Below are positions 1 to 7,963 of a DNA stretch of 37,141 bases, piece by piece (the stretch's first letter is position 1; each line of letters begins with the position of its first letter). Source of the DNA: DATDCV01 sp036524155 (GTDB lineage: Bacteria > Verrucomicrobiota > Verrucomicrobiia > Limisphaerales > UBA8199); the NCBI GenBank assembly GCA_036524155.1, contig DATDCV010000118.1, forward strand, positions 1 through 37,141. The letters are read 5' to 3'. The notes under the pieces are model-generated. The model worked only from the letters and a program-made list of their open reading frames with translations, did no database searches and was not told the origin of the DNA. The position numbers and the translations under genes were made by a program.

Positions 1-425
1 CCGGGCCCAGGAGGGCCGCCTGGAGGGCGCTGCCCGTTCGGGACACCGGCACCAGGGGGTGGACCGCCACCTGGTCGGCCAAACTGGCCTGGCCGCTGGG
101 CTGGCGGCATCGATTTCTCCGGGTCGAGCCGAGCCACGGCGATGATCAATGGGCTCTTTGCGCTTTGGCCGGGCACGACCACTTTGCCATCTTTGCTGCC
201 TTTGAGGAGAGTCTCGAGGTTGTCCAGCCGCAACCCGGCTTTCGGTCGTTCGGCGCCATGGCACCGGAAGCATGACGTTTCGAGAACCGGGCGGATGTCC
301 TTGGCGTAAGTAAGCCCCTTTTTCTCGGCTGGCGGAGGCAGCTTGCTTAGGTCGATCTCCGCCGCGTTGGAGACGAAGGAAACAAGGCCAATTGCCGCTG
401 GAACCAGGAATGTGTTTGCGTTCAT
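1..425 (-). CDS. Planctomycete-type c-type cytochrome domain protein (3' end outside window)
   Basis: The minus-strand frame opens with ATG at 425 and has no stop before the window edge, so the protein is partial (about 141 residues seen). Residues 1-21 form a hydrophobic signal peptide ending in SNA. A CFRCHG haem c-binding motif (C52, C55, H56) follows the phrase KDIRPVLETS, which is typical of the Planctomycete cytochrome C (PSCyt1-like) domain in secreted proteins of PVC bacteria. A Pro/Gly-rich stretch begins near residue 110. An AAGGAA ribosome site sits about 8 nt before the ATG. It begins 30 nt after the Gly/Pro-rich gene, so it is probably co-transcribed. Periplasmic electron transfer or haem-linked sensing is inferred; the substrate is unknown. 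Confidence 0.75.
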   Translation of the reverse strand, partial: MNANTFLVPAAIGLVSFVSNAAEIDLSKLPPPAEKKGLTYAKDIRPVLETSCFRCHGAERPKAGLRLDNLETLLKGSKDGKVVVPGQSAKSPLIIAVARLDPEKSMPPAQRPGQFGRPGGGPPPGAGVPNGQRPPGGPPGP

Positions 426-455
426 GAGTCTTTTCCTTGCGTGAGTGTTATCTGG

Positions 456-1091
456 TCAATTCAAAAGTCCCATGCTCGTGGCGACGGCCTCCTGGTTCAC
501 CGACAGTACTTGCTTGAGTTCCTGTTGGGCCTTTTCGAGAGCCGCCTGGTTTTTGGCACGGGCTGCTTTGACGCCAGCAATGCGGGCTTTCAGCTCCTCT
601 GCGGGGGCTTTCGCTTCGATGGCTTTGCGAAGCGCATCCATCTCCGGGCTGACCTGCGGGACAAAGGGTGGCCCACCCGGTCCTCCAGGGCCGCCGCCGA
701 AGCCGCCAGCCCCTCCCGGACCCCCTTGCGGTGGCGGACCACCGGCGTTTTGTTGGCCAGGCCCGGGTTGCTGAGGTGGTCCGCCGGCGCCGCCTGGTCC
801 GCCAGGCGACCGCATGAACCCACCCCCAAAGCCTCCTGGGCCACCGAAGCCTCCGCTCGATCGCCGGGCTTCCATCACTTTGTTGATGCGTTCGAAGATC
901 AATTTCCACTCGGATTCATCCGTCACCCCGAATTGCTCGCGCATTCGTTCCGACATGCGCTGCCGCATCTGCGCCGGGTCAAAATTTCCCTGCGAAGGCG
1001 GGTTCTGGGCCCATGCGTTTCCGGCCCCACCAAGGAGCAAGGCGGCTGCGCCGAAGGCGCCGACTGCCGTCCGTTGAACTAGTGTTTTCAT
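456..1091 (-). CDS. Exported Gly/Pro-rich protein of unknown function
   Basis: 211 residues. A signal peptide spans residues 1-28 (ends NAWA). A charged helical segment follows (about 37-75, with MRQRMSERMREQFGV and a DESEWKLIFERI phrase), then a low-complexity Gly/Pro/Gln tract (about 79-145) and a C-terminal helical segment rich in Ala, Lys and Glu (about 150-205). The helix-linker-helix layout recalls small Spy-like periplasmic proteins of PVC bacteria, but I cannot assign a family. A 19-bp TTAAG direct repeat lies 25 to 43 nt upstream of the ATG, suggesting control by the nearby response regulator. It lies between the secretin-like gene and the cytochrome gene in one minus-strand run. Confidence 0.7.
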   Translation of the reverse strand: MKTLVQRTAVGAFGAAALLLGGAGNAWAQNPPSQGNFDPAQMRQRMSERMREQFGVTDESEWKLIFERINKVMEARRSSGGFGGPGGFGGGFMRSPGGPGGAGGPPQQPGPGQQNAGGPPPQGGPGGAGGFGGGPGGPGGPPFVPQVSPEMDALRKAIEAKAPAEELKARIAGVKAARAKNQAALEKAQQELKQVLSVNQEAVATSMGLLN

Positions 1092-1115
1092 TTTATTTGG
1101 AGGTTAGCTGACGTC

Positions 1116-1134
1116 ACCTTAAGGGAACATTAAG
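1116..1134 (+). promoter_or_regulatory. TTAAG direct-repeat operator, copy 1
   Basis: The site reads ACCTTAAGGGAACATTAAG: two TTAAG half-sites with starts 11 bp apart, the geometry OmpR/PhoB-family regulators use. It is upstream of the Gly/Pro-rich protein gene. Two close copies occur at 2707-2725 and, on the other strand, at 2767-2785. Assignment to the regulator encoded at 2847-3506 is inferred from proximity and site geometry. Confidence 0.6.
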
Positions 1135-1212
1135 TGGCTGGACTGAAAGAACGGATCGTGCTCAACGCCCTGTTTGTGTGGCATTTCATGGCCGCCAACA
1201 ACCGATGCGTGT

Positions 1213-2463
1213 TCATAAGCCGGTAGCGCCACCTGAGCTGCTACCGCCAAAGCCGCTCTGTCCGGTGCCACCTGAGCTTCGGCCGCTTCCGGTTCTGCTG
1301 GACGTGTTGTTTTGCTGGTTCTGAGTCGTCGCCCGGTTTTCCAGAGCATCCGTCTGCGTTGAACTGGTGCGGTTGTTGGCGGTTCCGTTCTTCTGGAAAG
1401 TGTCCTGAAGCACTTTGGCGAGGGCACTGGCCGACGCGTTCTTAAGTTGGTAAACCGCCAGGTCTTGTCTGCCGGTCGGATCCCCGTCCAACTGTCGGAC
1501 GATGAGCTCCACCTGCGGCATCAGATCGCGGGAGGCTGTGACTACGAGCGCCTGCGTGCGCTGATCCGCGACGGCGGTGACTTTGGCGCGGTTTTTGATT
1601 CGTCGTGCCTGGTTGCCTAAGCCGCCAGCCGAGGTGTTGGCGCCCGGCGGACCGAAAGCACCGCCCAGTCCGCCCGGTCCCCCTGGAAAGGCACCTGGGA
1701 CCCCGCCGAACGGGACAGGCGAGGAGGTACTTTGGGAGTTGGTTTCTTCGGGGAAAAGCTGAGCTAACACGTCGGCCATCTCCGTCGAGTTCGCATTGCG
1801 GAGGTGAAACACTTTGACGATAGTGAAATCCTCCGCACCGCTGTCGACCGCCTGGATGACCTCGGCCAAACGGTGAATATTGGCCTGAGTGTCGGTGATG
1901 ACGATGGTGTTGGCCGATTCGTTGGCAGTCATCGTCGTTCGAATCGAAGCGAGCGGCTGAAGGACGTTGATGAGTTGGGCCGCCTCGGTGAACTTCACCG
2001 GCACGATCTGGGTAACGAGTTCGTCGGTTTGCGGAATCGACTCAGGATCGGCACCCAGCTTTACGGGTAAAGCGCGCGTCCTGGCGTCATCGCGATTGAC
2101 AATGGTCAGTATGCGTCCTCGGCGGATTGCGGCGTACCCGTTCTTGAGCAGCGCGGAGTTTACCAGATCCAGCGCTTCGTCTTTTGAGAGCGGCTGATCG
2201 CTCCAGGCGTCGATTGACCCGCGGGGTTGCGCCTCCAGTACAATGGCGAAACCTGCGGCTTCGCTCAAATAATTCAACACGGTTTCCAGCGGGGCCCCTC
2301 GAAAATTCAAGCGTAAACCACAGTCCGCTCCATTGCCGGTCGCGCCGGGACTGGCGCCTGTTCGTGCCTCCGGCACAGCGCCTGCCGCTGGTTGCGGCGG
2401 CGCGGCGATCGTGAGCCCGGCGATTAGTGCGGCTGCAAAGAGCAATTCGTCAAGTGGCTTCAT
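1213..2463 (-). CDS. Secretin N-domain (GspD-like) protein lacking the outer-membrane channel domain
   Basis: 416 residues with a signal peptide at about 1-28. Residues 50-125 resemble a secretin/TonB short N-terminal (N0) domain (LRLNFRGAPLETVLNYLSE, then a DEALDLVNSALLKNGY helix). Residues 150-208 and 213-328 resemble N1/N2 (NolW-type) folds, with the recurring pattern of alternating hydrophobics around ANTIVITDTQANI and TQALVVTASRDL. A Gly/Pro-rich insert interrupts the second at about 250-283. A third repeat begins near 335 but the chain then becomes Ser/Thr/Gly-rich and ends. There is no C-terminal secretin beta-barrel, so it cannot form a pore alone. It may be a periplasmic adaptor. It overlaps the upstream small membrane gene by 14 nt. 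Confidence 0.75.
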   Translation of the reverse strand: MKPLDELLFAAALIAGLTIAAPPQPAAGAVPEARTGASPGATGNGADCGLRLNFRGAPLETVLNYLSEAAGFAIVLEAQPRGSIDAWSDQPLSKDEALDLVNSALLKNGYAAIRRGRILTIVNRDDARTRALPVKLGADPESIPQTDELVTQIVPVKFTEAAQLINVLQPLASIRTTMTANESANTIVITDTQANIHRLAEVIQAVDSGAEDFTIVKVFHLRNANSTEMADVLAQLFPEETNSQSTSSPVPFGGVPGAFPGGPGGLGGAFGPPGANTSAGGLGNQARRIKNRAKVTAVADQRTQALVVTASRDLMPQVELIVRQLDGDPTGRQDLAVYQLKNASASALAKVLQDTFQKNGTANNRTSSTQTDALENRATTQNQQNNTSSRTGSGRSSGGTGQSGFGGSSSGGATGL

Positions 2464-2638
2464 AATCTTGCCTCCAAAGGAGCTTCAACAAGATTAGCGC
2501 GACGAGCCCGCCACAGCACCAGACCAACGCCAAAGAGACCTGCTCGGTGCGGCGCAGAATGCGCTGGACTTCCGGATTGGCTGGTTCGTGGACGGATTCC
2601 TGCTCCGAAAACCTCAGGGCGTGTTCGCTTAATCGCAT
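2450..2638 (-). CDS. Small single-pass membrane protein, unknown
   Basis: 62 residues. A charged N-terminal half (many Glu/Arg) is followed by one hydrophobic segment at about 35-54 (SLALVWCCGGLVALILLKLL) and a short charged tail. Its end overlaps the start of the secretin-like gene by 14 nt, which supports translational coupling and a real gene. I see no strong ribosome site and recognise no family. It is the first gene of the minus-strand run facing the two-component pair, so it may anchor or regulate that envelope system; this is inference. Confidence 0.5.
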   Translation of the reverse strand: MRLSEHALRFSEQESVHEPANPEVQRILRRTEQVSLALVWCCGGLVALILLKLLWRQDYEAT

Positions 2639-2706
2639 AATCGTTGTTCAGGTGGCCCTCTCACAGCAGCCCGGACCTGTAACCTTGGCCTACCCTATTA
2701 CTGGCC

Positions 2707-2725
2707 ACCTTAAGAGAACGTGAAG
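2707..2725 (+). promoter_or_regulatory. TTAAG direct-repeat operator, copy 2
   Basis: The site reads ACCTTAAGAGAACGTGAAG, matching copies 1 and 3 except at the AG/GG/AC dinucleotide, one A/G and the TGAAG half-site. It lies in the divergent region between the 62-residue membrane protein and the response regulator gene, oriented toward the regulator. Confidence 0.6.
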
Positions 2726-2766
2726 CCTGGATATCGCATTCTGCTCGATCCGGTGCCGCTGGAACT

Positions 2767-2785
2767 CTTAATGTTGTCTTAAGGT
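2767..2785 (-). promoter_or_regulatory. TTAAG direct-repeat operator, copy 3
   Basis: On the minus strand it reads ACCTTAAGACAACATTAAG. It faces copy 2 across 41 bp and overlaps an upstream in-frame ATG at 2784. This supports the later ATG at 2847 as the true regulator start and suggests autoregulation plus control of the divergent run. Confidence 0.6.
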
Positions 2786-2846
2786 GAGTCATGGTGAAGT
2801 TGGCGTGGTGAGGCCGCCGCTGGAGCGGCCCGTGGAGAGACGAGCA

Positions 2847-3506
2847 ATGAGAGTGCTGGTGGTTGAAGACGAGCCGGACCTGCTGGGCAGTTTAATGAAA
2901 GCCTTGCGGGAGGACGGCTATGCCGTGGATGGCGCTCCGGACGGCGAGGAGGGACTCTACAAGGCGGAAAACTACGAATACGACGCGCTGGTGCTGGACA
3001 TCATGCTGCCCATGATCGACGGCTGGGAAGTCCTGCGGCGGCTCAGGAAGACGAAGAAGACCCCTGTGCTGATGTTGACTGCGCGAGACGCAGTGCGGGA
3101 CCGGGTCCGCGGCCTGGATACCGGCGCCGATGATTACCTCGTCAAGCCCTTCGATCTGGCGGAGTTGCTGGCACGGCTGCGGGCGCTCATCCGGCGCGCG
3201 GCGAGCCAGGCCGAACCGGGGATTGAAATCGGTGATGTGGTGATCGACACGGCCGCCCGCAATGTGACACGCGGCGGTGAGCCCGTGGTGCTCACCGCGC
3301 GCGAATATGCACTGCTGGAGTTTCTGGCGCTGCACCGGGGAACCGTCGTGACGCGCACGATGCTGTACGACCATCTCTTCGACGAGAACGATAGTACTCT
3401 GTCGAATCTCCTGGACGTTCACGTATCCAATATTCGGAAGAAGCTGGGGCATGAGTTCATCACGACCCGGCGGGGCCACGGTTATTGCATCGAGGAGCCC
3501 GCATGA
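2847..3506 (+). CDS. OmpR/PhoB-family response regulator
   Basis: 219 residues from the ATG at 2847, which has a GGAGAG ribosome site about 7 nt upstream; an earlier in-frame ATG at 2784 would start inside the operator. The receiver domain (1-115) has the acidic pair at E7/D8, phosphoacceptor D51 (in DALVLDIMLP), T78 and K100 (in DDYLVKPFD). The C-terminal winged helix (about 125-219) carries the expected TAREYALLEFL, DVHVSNIRKKL and RRGHGY phrases. Its stop overlaps the kinase start (ATGA), so the two are coupled. It probably binds the TTAAG direct repeats in front of itself and the divergent envelope genes; the ligand is unknown. Confidence 0.93.
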   Translation: MRVLVVEDEPDLLGSLMKALREDGYAVDGAPDGEEGLYKAENYEYDALVLDIMLPMIDGWEVLRRLRKTKKTPVLMLTARDAVRDRVRGLDTGADDYLVKPFDLAELLARLRALIRRAASQAEPGIEIGDVVIDTAARNVTRGGEPVVLTAREYALLEFLALHRGTVVTRTMLYDHLFDENDSTLSNLLDVHVSNIRKKLGHEFITTRRGHGYCIEEPA

Positions 3507-5026
3507 TTTTTCACTCGATCCGCTGGCGGCTGCAATCGTGGCACGGGCTAATCCTGGTGCTGGTGCTCGCGGCCTTCGGCTACAGCGCCTATAGCGTAGC
3601 GCGGGACAATCAACTAAGGCGGATCGATGAGGAACTGCAGCATCGACTGGGCAGCCTCTTTTTCCGGCCCGGTCCCCCAAGCCGGCCGCCCGAGCGGCGC
3701 GCGGAACCGCCGCCGGGGCCCTCGCCCAACGACCGGGGCAGGGACGGCGGCAGGGAGGGCGGGCCAGACTTTACCGAGTTCCTATCGAGGCTTCGTGAGG
3801 CCGTAGCTCAGGCTGGAACGGTCGATAGCAGCCAGACCAATGGTTTCTATTACGTCCTCTGGCAGGAGGGCACTTTGCTGGCCCAATCGCTGAACGCGCC
3901 CGCCGATGTACCTGCTCCCCTGCGTGTTTTCCCATGGCCGGAGCCGGAGGAGCGATCGAAGGGGCCCGCAGGGGGCGGCGCGTTTGCGGGCAAGAGCGGT
4001 CCGCCGCAACCTCCCGGTACGCGGGAACGCGGCGACGTGCGGGAGGTCTTCCGTTACTTTCCGCACGGAGAGTGCATCCTGGTTGGTCACTTCATGGCTC
4101 CGGAGTTGGCGGCGATGCGGCGGCTCGCAATCTGGCTAGGCGCTGCCGGCGCCGGGGTTCTGCTTCTGGGCTGGGCGGGTGGCTGGTGGGTCTCCACGCG
4201 GGCGATCCGCCCGATCGAGGAGATCAGCGCTACCGCCACCAAGATCGCCGCGGGCGACCTTTCGCAAAGGATTAACGCCGCCGACACCGACAACGAGCTG
4301 GGCCGCCTGGCCGGCGTGCTTAATTCCACCTTCGCCCGGCTTGAGGCCGCGTTTGCCAACCAGGCCCGTTTCACGGGCGACGCTTCTCATGAGTTGCGCA
4401 CGCCCGTGTCGGTGATTTTGTCGCAGACCCAGGGCGCGCTGTCGCGGGAGCGCTCGGGTCCCGATTACCGGGAAGCCTTGGAGGCCTGTCAGCGGGCAGC
4501 CCAGCGCATGCGCGGCTTGACCGAATCGCTCCTCGAGCTGGCGCGCCTGGACGCCGGCCAGGCCCAGTTCAAACACGAGCCGTTCGATCTTTCGCAAGTC
4601 ACGACCGACTGCATTCAACTTTTGCGGCCGCTGGCGAACGAGCGCGGTATCACCATCGAGAGTCAACTGCCCCCCGCACCGTGTGTTGGCGATGCGCAGC
4701 GGATCAGCCAGGTGGCAACGAATCTTCTAAGCAACGCGATTCAGTTCAACCGCGAACACGGGCAGGTCAAGGTCGCCGCGCGAGTCGAGAACGGCACCGC
4801 CATCCTGACGGTAACCGATACGGGGCAGGGGATCCCCCCCGATGATCTGCCGCACATTTTCGAGCGGTTCTATCGTGTGGACAAATCACGGTCGCGCGTT
4901 CAGGGCCGCACTGGCCTGGGTCTCGCGATCGCCAAAGCGATTGTCGAGGGCCACGGGGGGACGATCGAGGTGGCAAGCCACTCAGGCACAGGCAGCGCCT
5001 TCACTGTGAGGCTTCGCGCCCGGTGA
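3503..5026 (+). CDS. Membrane sensor histidine kinase partner of the OmpR-type regulator
   Basis: 507 residues from the ATG that overlaps the regulator stop by 4 nt. TM1 is at about 15-33. The periplasmic region (about 34-205) includes a Pro/Arg/Gly-rich stretch (about 54-90). TM2 is at about 207-230, followed by a HAMP linker (RAIRPIEEISATATKIAAGDLSQRI). The HisKA domain has the H-box with H296 in ASHELRTP. The HATPase domain has the N-box (NLLSNAIQFN), G1 box (DTGQGIP), F-box (FERFYRVD) and G2 box (GLGLAI). The catalytic set is complete. The Pro/Gly-rich sensor resembles in composition the Gly/Pro-rich proteins of the divergent run. Confidence 0.93.
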   Translation: MIFHSIRWRLQSWHGLILVLVLAAFGYSAYSVARDNQLRRIDEELQHRLGSLFFRPGPPSRPPERRAEPPPGPSPNDRGRDGGREGGPDFTEFLSRLREAVAQAGTVDSSQTNGFYYVLWQEGTLLAQSLNAPADVPAPLRVFPWPEPEERSKGPAGGGAFAGKSGPPQPPGTRERGDVREVFRYFPHGECILVGHFMAPELAAMRRLAIWLGAAGAGVLLLGWAGGWWVSTRAIRPIEEISATATKIAAGDLSQRINAADTDNELGRLAGVLNSTFARLEAAFANQARFTGDASHELRTPVSVILSQTQGALSRERSGPDYREALEACQRAAQRMRGLTESLLELARLDAGQAQFKHEPFDLSQVTTDCIQLLRPLANERGITIESQLPPAPCVGDAQRISQVATNLLSNAIQFNREHGQVKVAARVENGTAILTVTDTGQGIPPDDLPHIFERFYRVDKSRSRVQGRTGLGLAIAKAIVEGHGGTIEVASHSGTGSAFTVRLRAR

Positions 5027-5056
5027 GCTGAACGTCCGGGCTTCGGCTTCTCCCCA

Positions 5057-5078
5057 GCCGGGAACTTGAATTCCCGGC
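5057..5078. terminator. Hairpin between convergent genes
   Basis: GCCGGGAA and TTCCCGGC form a perfect 8-bp stem around a 6-nt loop, between the kinase gene and the convergent oxidoreductase gene. There is no T-tract, so termination is inferred from position and structure only. Confidence 0.45.
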
Positions 5079-5111
5079 CCGTCAGATGGTGTCTTGCCGC
5101 TCGTTGGAATG

Positions 5112-6434
5112 CTACGTCAACTCCCAAGGCGATCGGTAGGGACGGCTCATTAACTGGCTGGCCTCCGGGTCGCCGATGATGACTTCCTTGTCCGAGTCCC
5201 ACTTAATCTTGCGGCCGACCAGCATCGCGATCAGGCCGAGGTGGCCGGGGATGGCGGAATGGTGGGCGGTCTCGGCCGGCGTAATGGTCCGTTGTCGCGA
5301 CTTCACGCAATCGATGAAGTTGCGCATGTGGTTGTCGGACTTATAGAGCTTGACCTTGTATTTATCGGGAGGGATTTGCTGGAACCACTCGATGGTTGAG
5401 GCGTCAAACCTACCGCGATCCACCCCAACCCAGCCGTCGCTGCCAATCCACTTTGTGCCGCCGCGAATATCGCCGTGGCCTCCCGCGATGATCATGGTGA
5501 CGTCGTTCGGGTATTTCAAATTGATGCGATACTTCGTGCAAGTGTTCCACACTGCGTCCTTGGGTGGAAACTCGCCGGTGCCTTCGATCTCCGTCGGCCC
5601 GGATTTCTCGTCGCAGTCCATTCCCCAGTGGGCGATGTCGCAATGATGGCCGATCCAGTCCAGCAACTGGCCGCCGCCGATATTGTAGTTCCATCGCCAG
5701 TTCATGTGCACGCGGCCTTTGATGTAGGGCTCCATTTTGGAAGGACCGATCCAGAAATTGTAGTCCAGCTCCGGCGGCGGATCTGACGGCGTCATGAACT
5801 GCCGCGTGCCAGCGAAATCGGTGTGGCCTGCCGGTAATCCCACTTCCACCCGCTGTAATTTTCCAATCAGACCGTTGCGGACGATTTCCGCCGCTTTGCG
5901 GAACGGCGCCTGCGAACGCTGCCAGGAGCCGGTCTGCCAGATGCGCTTGTTATCCGCGACCGCCTTGACAATCGCCTGCTGTTCGTCGATAGTTCGTGCC
6001 AGCGGTTTCTCGCCATAAATGTCCTTCTTGTTGCGGGCCGCCTCGGTCGCAACCAGAGCGTGCCACGTGTCCGGCACCGCCAGCATCACCGCGTCGATGT
6101 CCGTACGCGCCAGCAATTCGCGATAGTCGTGGTATTCCTTACAATCCTGGTTCTTATAGCGGTTGTTGATCGTGCCAACGGCCGATTTGAGGTGGTTCTT
6201 GTCCAAATCGCAGGCAGCGACTACGCGGACATCGTTGAGTCGAAGCAGTTCGCCCGTGTTGCCGGGGCCTTGCATACCCCAACCCACCACGCCCACGGTG
6301 ATACGGTTGGAGGGAGAGGCGCCTTCAGCGCCAAGGGCGCTTGCAGGAATGATCGTCGGCGCGGCCAGCGCCATGCCCGTAGCGGCGAGAAAACGACGGC
6401 GAGTTATACCAGAATTCAGAACTGATTCGTTCAT
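5112..6434 (-). CDS. Tat-exported Gfo/Idh/MocA-family oxidoreductase
   Basis: 440 residues. A twin-arginine signal (TRRRFLAATG at residues 11-20, followed by a hydrophobic Ala-rich stretch) indicates export in folded form with its cofactor. The Rossmann fold starts near residue 44 (ITVGVVGWGMQGPGN), with the AACDLDKNHL strand, the VMLAVPDTWHA helix and the EKPLA signature. The C-terminal part has the WNYNIGGGQLLDWIGHHCDIAHW phrase seen in the large PVC group of secreted Gfo/Idh proteins. These are NAD(P)-dependent sugar or sugar-acid dehydrogenases or glycosidase-like enzymes; the substrate cannot be read here. It is transcribed toward the histidine kinase gene and looks monocistronic. Confidence 0.85.
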   Translation of the reverse strand: MNESVLNSGITRRRFLAATGMALAAPTIIPASALGAEGASPSNRITVGVVGWGMQGPGNTGELLRLNDVRVVAACDLDKNHLKSAVGTINNRYKNQDCKEYHDYRELLARTDIDAVMLAVPDTWHALVATEAARNKKDIYGEKPLARTIDEQQAIVKAVADNKRIWQTGSWQRSQAPFRKAAEIVRNGLIGKLQRVEVGLPAGHTDFAGTRQFMTPSDPPPELDYNFWIGPSKMEPYIKGRVHMNWRWNYNIGGGQLLDWIGHHCDIAHWGMDCDEKSGPTEIEGTGEFPPKDAVWNTCTKYRINLKYPNDVTMIIAGGHGDIRGGTKWIGSDGWVGVDRGRFDASTIEWFQQIPPDKYKVKLYKSDNHMRNFIDCVKSRQRTITPAETAHHSAIPGHLGLIAMLVGRKIKWDSDKEVIIGDPEASQLMSRPYRSPWELT

Positions 6435-6538
6435 GATTTAATGACGCCAGATTAGTGCCCGAAATTCGAGAAGAAAATGAAGCTTTCTCTCCTCCTCGTG
6501 TACGCTGTAACGGACCAGTTGCGGGCGGACCAAGCATC

Positions 6539-6645
6539 CGGCGCGCGGACTTCAGTCCGCAGCGAGGTGGGCAGGAGTAAGGCACAGGATCCTTGTGGCG
6601 CGATGTGCACAGCGGGCATTGCTGCGGACTGAAATCCGCGCGCCG
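6539..6645. repeat. Long inverted repeat with GGACTTCAGTCC core
   Basis: 25-bp arms at 6539-6563 and 6621-6645 match with one mismatch. Each arm contains the shorter self-complementary word GGACTTCAGTCC or its near copy. Arms are separated by 57 bp. It is probably a mobile palindromic intergenic repeat rather than a terminator, given its distance from gene ends. Confidence 0.75.
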
Positions 6646-6732
6646 ACCAGGCTGCAACGGTCGCCCTCCACAAATGACTGAGCCCTTACTCCCCAATCCT
6701 TAGCGAAGCGGGGCAACGTGCAACGACAGGTG

Positions 6733-6802
6733 AGGGCGCGCACTCCGCTGCGCGCCGGATCATGCGAGGTGATCGTGCGGCGCGCAGCGGAGTGCGCGCC
6801 CT
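6733..6802. repeat. Long inverted repeat, perfect 25-bp arms
   Basis: The arms at 6733-6757 and 6778-6802 are perfectly complementary around a 20-bp spacer. They contain GCGCACTCCGCTGC, which recurs at 16129-16139 and, as GCGCACTCC, in the 14.6-kb palindrome. It is one of a family of GC-rich intergenic repeats. Confidence 0.8.
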
Positions 6803-6882
6803 ACCGCGGTTTTCGTTAAGGATTCGGGCCCTTACTCTGTGCTGGCTTTTTAGACTGGATTCAACACCCCGCTCAAGAAACA

Positions 6883-7758
6883 ATGTTCCGAATGAATACA
6901 TCCAGGCTGTTGAATCGTCGCGGGTTCTTGATGACGTCAGCTCTCGGGTCCGCCGTTATGGGCGCGGTTGGTTTGCGCCAGACCGCGAGCGCGGCGTTAA
7001 CGAAGCCCGAGCGGGATCCTTGCGCCGGGCTAAAGCTCGGCCTCACATCGTATACGTTGCGCAGCTTCAGCCTGGACCGCGCAATCGCCATGACCAGGGA
7101 CGCGGGGGTAAAATACATCGCGCTCAAGGACATGCACCTGCCGATGAAAAGCACTCCGGAGCAGCGGAAAGAGGCGCACCAACAGATTGAGGCTGCCGGC
7201 CTGACCCTCCTGGGCGGAGGCGTCATCTATCTGAAGAACAACCCGGCGGAGGTGCGCGCGGCGTTTGACTATGCCCGCGACGCGGGAATGCCGACGATGA
7301 TTTGCAGCCCGGATATCGAAGCGCTGGACACTGTGGAGAGCCTGGCGAAGGAATACGACATTCGCATAGCGATCCATAACCACGGCCCGGGCGACAAAAA
7401 ATATCCGTCACCGCTTGATGTGTTCCGCCTGGTGAAGGACCGGGATGTGCACATGGGCATTTGCATGGATGTGGGGCACACGGTGAGAATCGGCCAGGAC
7501 CCGGTTGAAGTGATCCAGCAGTGCAAGTCGCGCCTGTACGATTTCCACATCAAAGACGTTACCGAAGCAGCGCCCAAGGGCAACGGTATCGAGGTGGGCA
7601 GGGGAGTGATTGACATCGTCGCCGTGCTCAAGGAGTTGGTAGCGATCAAGTTCCCTTATCACGTTGCTCTGGAATACGAGGAAAAAGCAGAGGCGCCGCT
7701 ACCCGCCATGGTCGAGTCCTTCGGCTACATGCGTGGCGTGCTGGCGACACTCTCCTGA
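6883..7758 (+). CDS. Exported sugar phosphate isomerase/epimerase-like TIM-barrel protein
   Basis: 291 residues from the ATG at 6883; a second ATG at 6892 is also possible. The N-terminus has a Tat-like signal (NRRGFLMTSALG, about residues 11-22) and Ala-rich region ending near QTASA. The mature part matches the xylose-isomerase-like (AP endonuclease 2) barrel: GLTSYTLRSFSLDRAI, KYIALKDMHLP, IRIAIHNHGPGDK (metal-ligand-type His), MGICMDVGHTVRIGQDP (Asp/His) and LYDFHIKDVTEA (His/Asp). Members isomerise or epimerise sugars using a divalent metal. It is divergent from the Tat-exported oxidoreductase and the pair may act on related sugars; that is inference. Confidence 0.82.
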   Translation: MFRMNTSRLLNRRGFLMTSALGSAVMGAVGLRQTASAALTKPERDPCAGLKLGLTSYTLRSFSLDRAIAMTRDAGVKYIALKDMHLPMKSTPEQRKEAHQQIEAAGLTLLGGGVIYLKNNPAEVRAAFDYARDAGMPTMICSPDIEALDTVESLAKEYDIRIAIHNHGPGDKKYPSPLDVFRLVKDRDVHMGICMDVGHTVRIGQDPVEVIQQCKSRLYDFHIKDVTEAAPKGNGIEVGRGVIDIVAVLKELVAIKFPYHVALEYEEKAEAPLPAMVESFGYMRGVLATLS

Positions 7759-7963
7759 GCGCCCGCACCTTCCAGGCAGGCCCCTCTGAGTTGGCGCAAA
7801 AACGAGGCAGAAAGGCTCCAGTTTTTCCATATTGAAAAATCCTTGTCAGATGGATTGCTGAGATTAGAGTCGGCGGTGGAAACGAGGGCGGCTGCCGTTG
7901 AAACGGCAGTTGTCGTGCGGTAACTGCTCCCGCCGCCGGACTCGAAGACCACATCGGCACGCT

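Larger units (their letters stand above)
6435..6882. other. 448-bp intergenic region dominated by two palindromes
   Basis: The gap between the divergent Tat-exported oxidoreductase and isomerase genes contains two long inverted repeats (listed separately) and no convincing coding frame. Open frames in it are short and composition-driven. The promoters of both flanking genes must lie here but I cannot place them. Confidence 0.6.
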
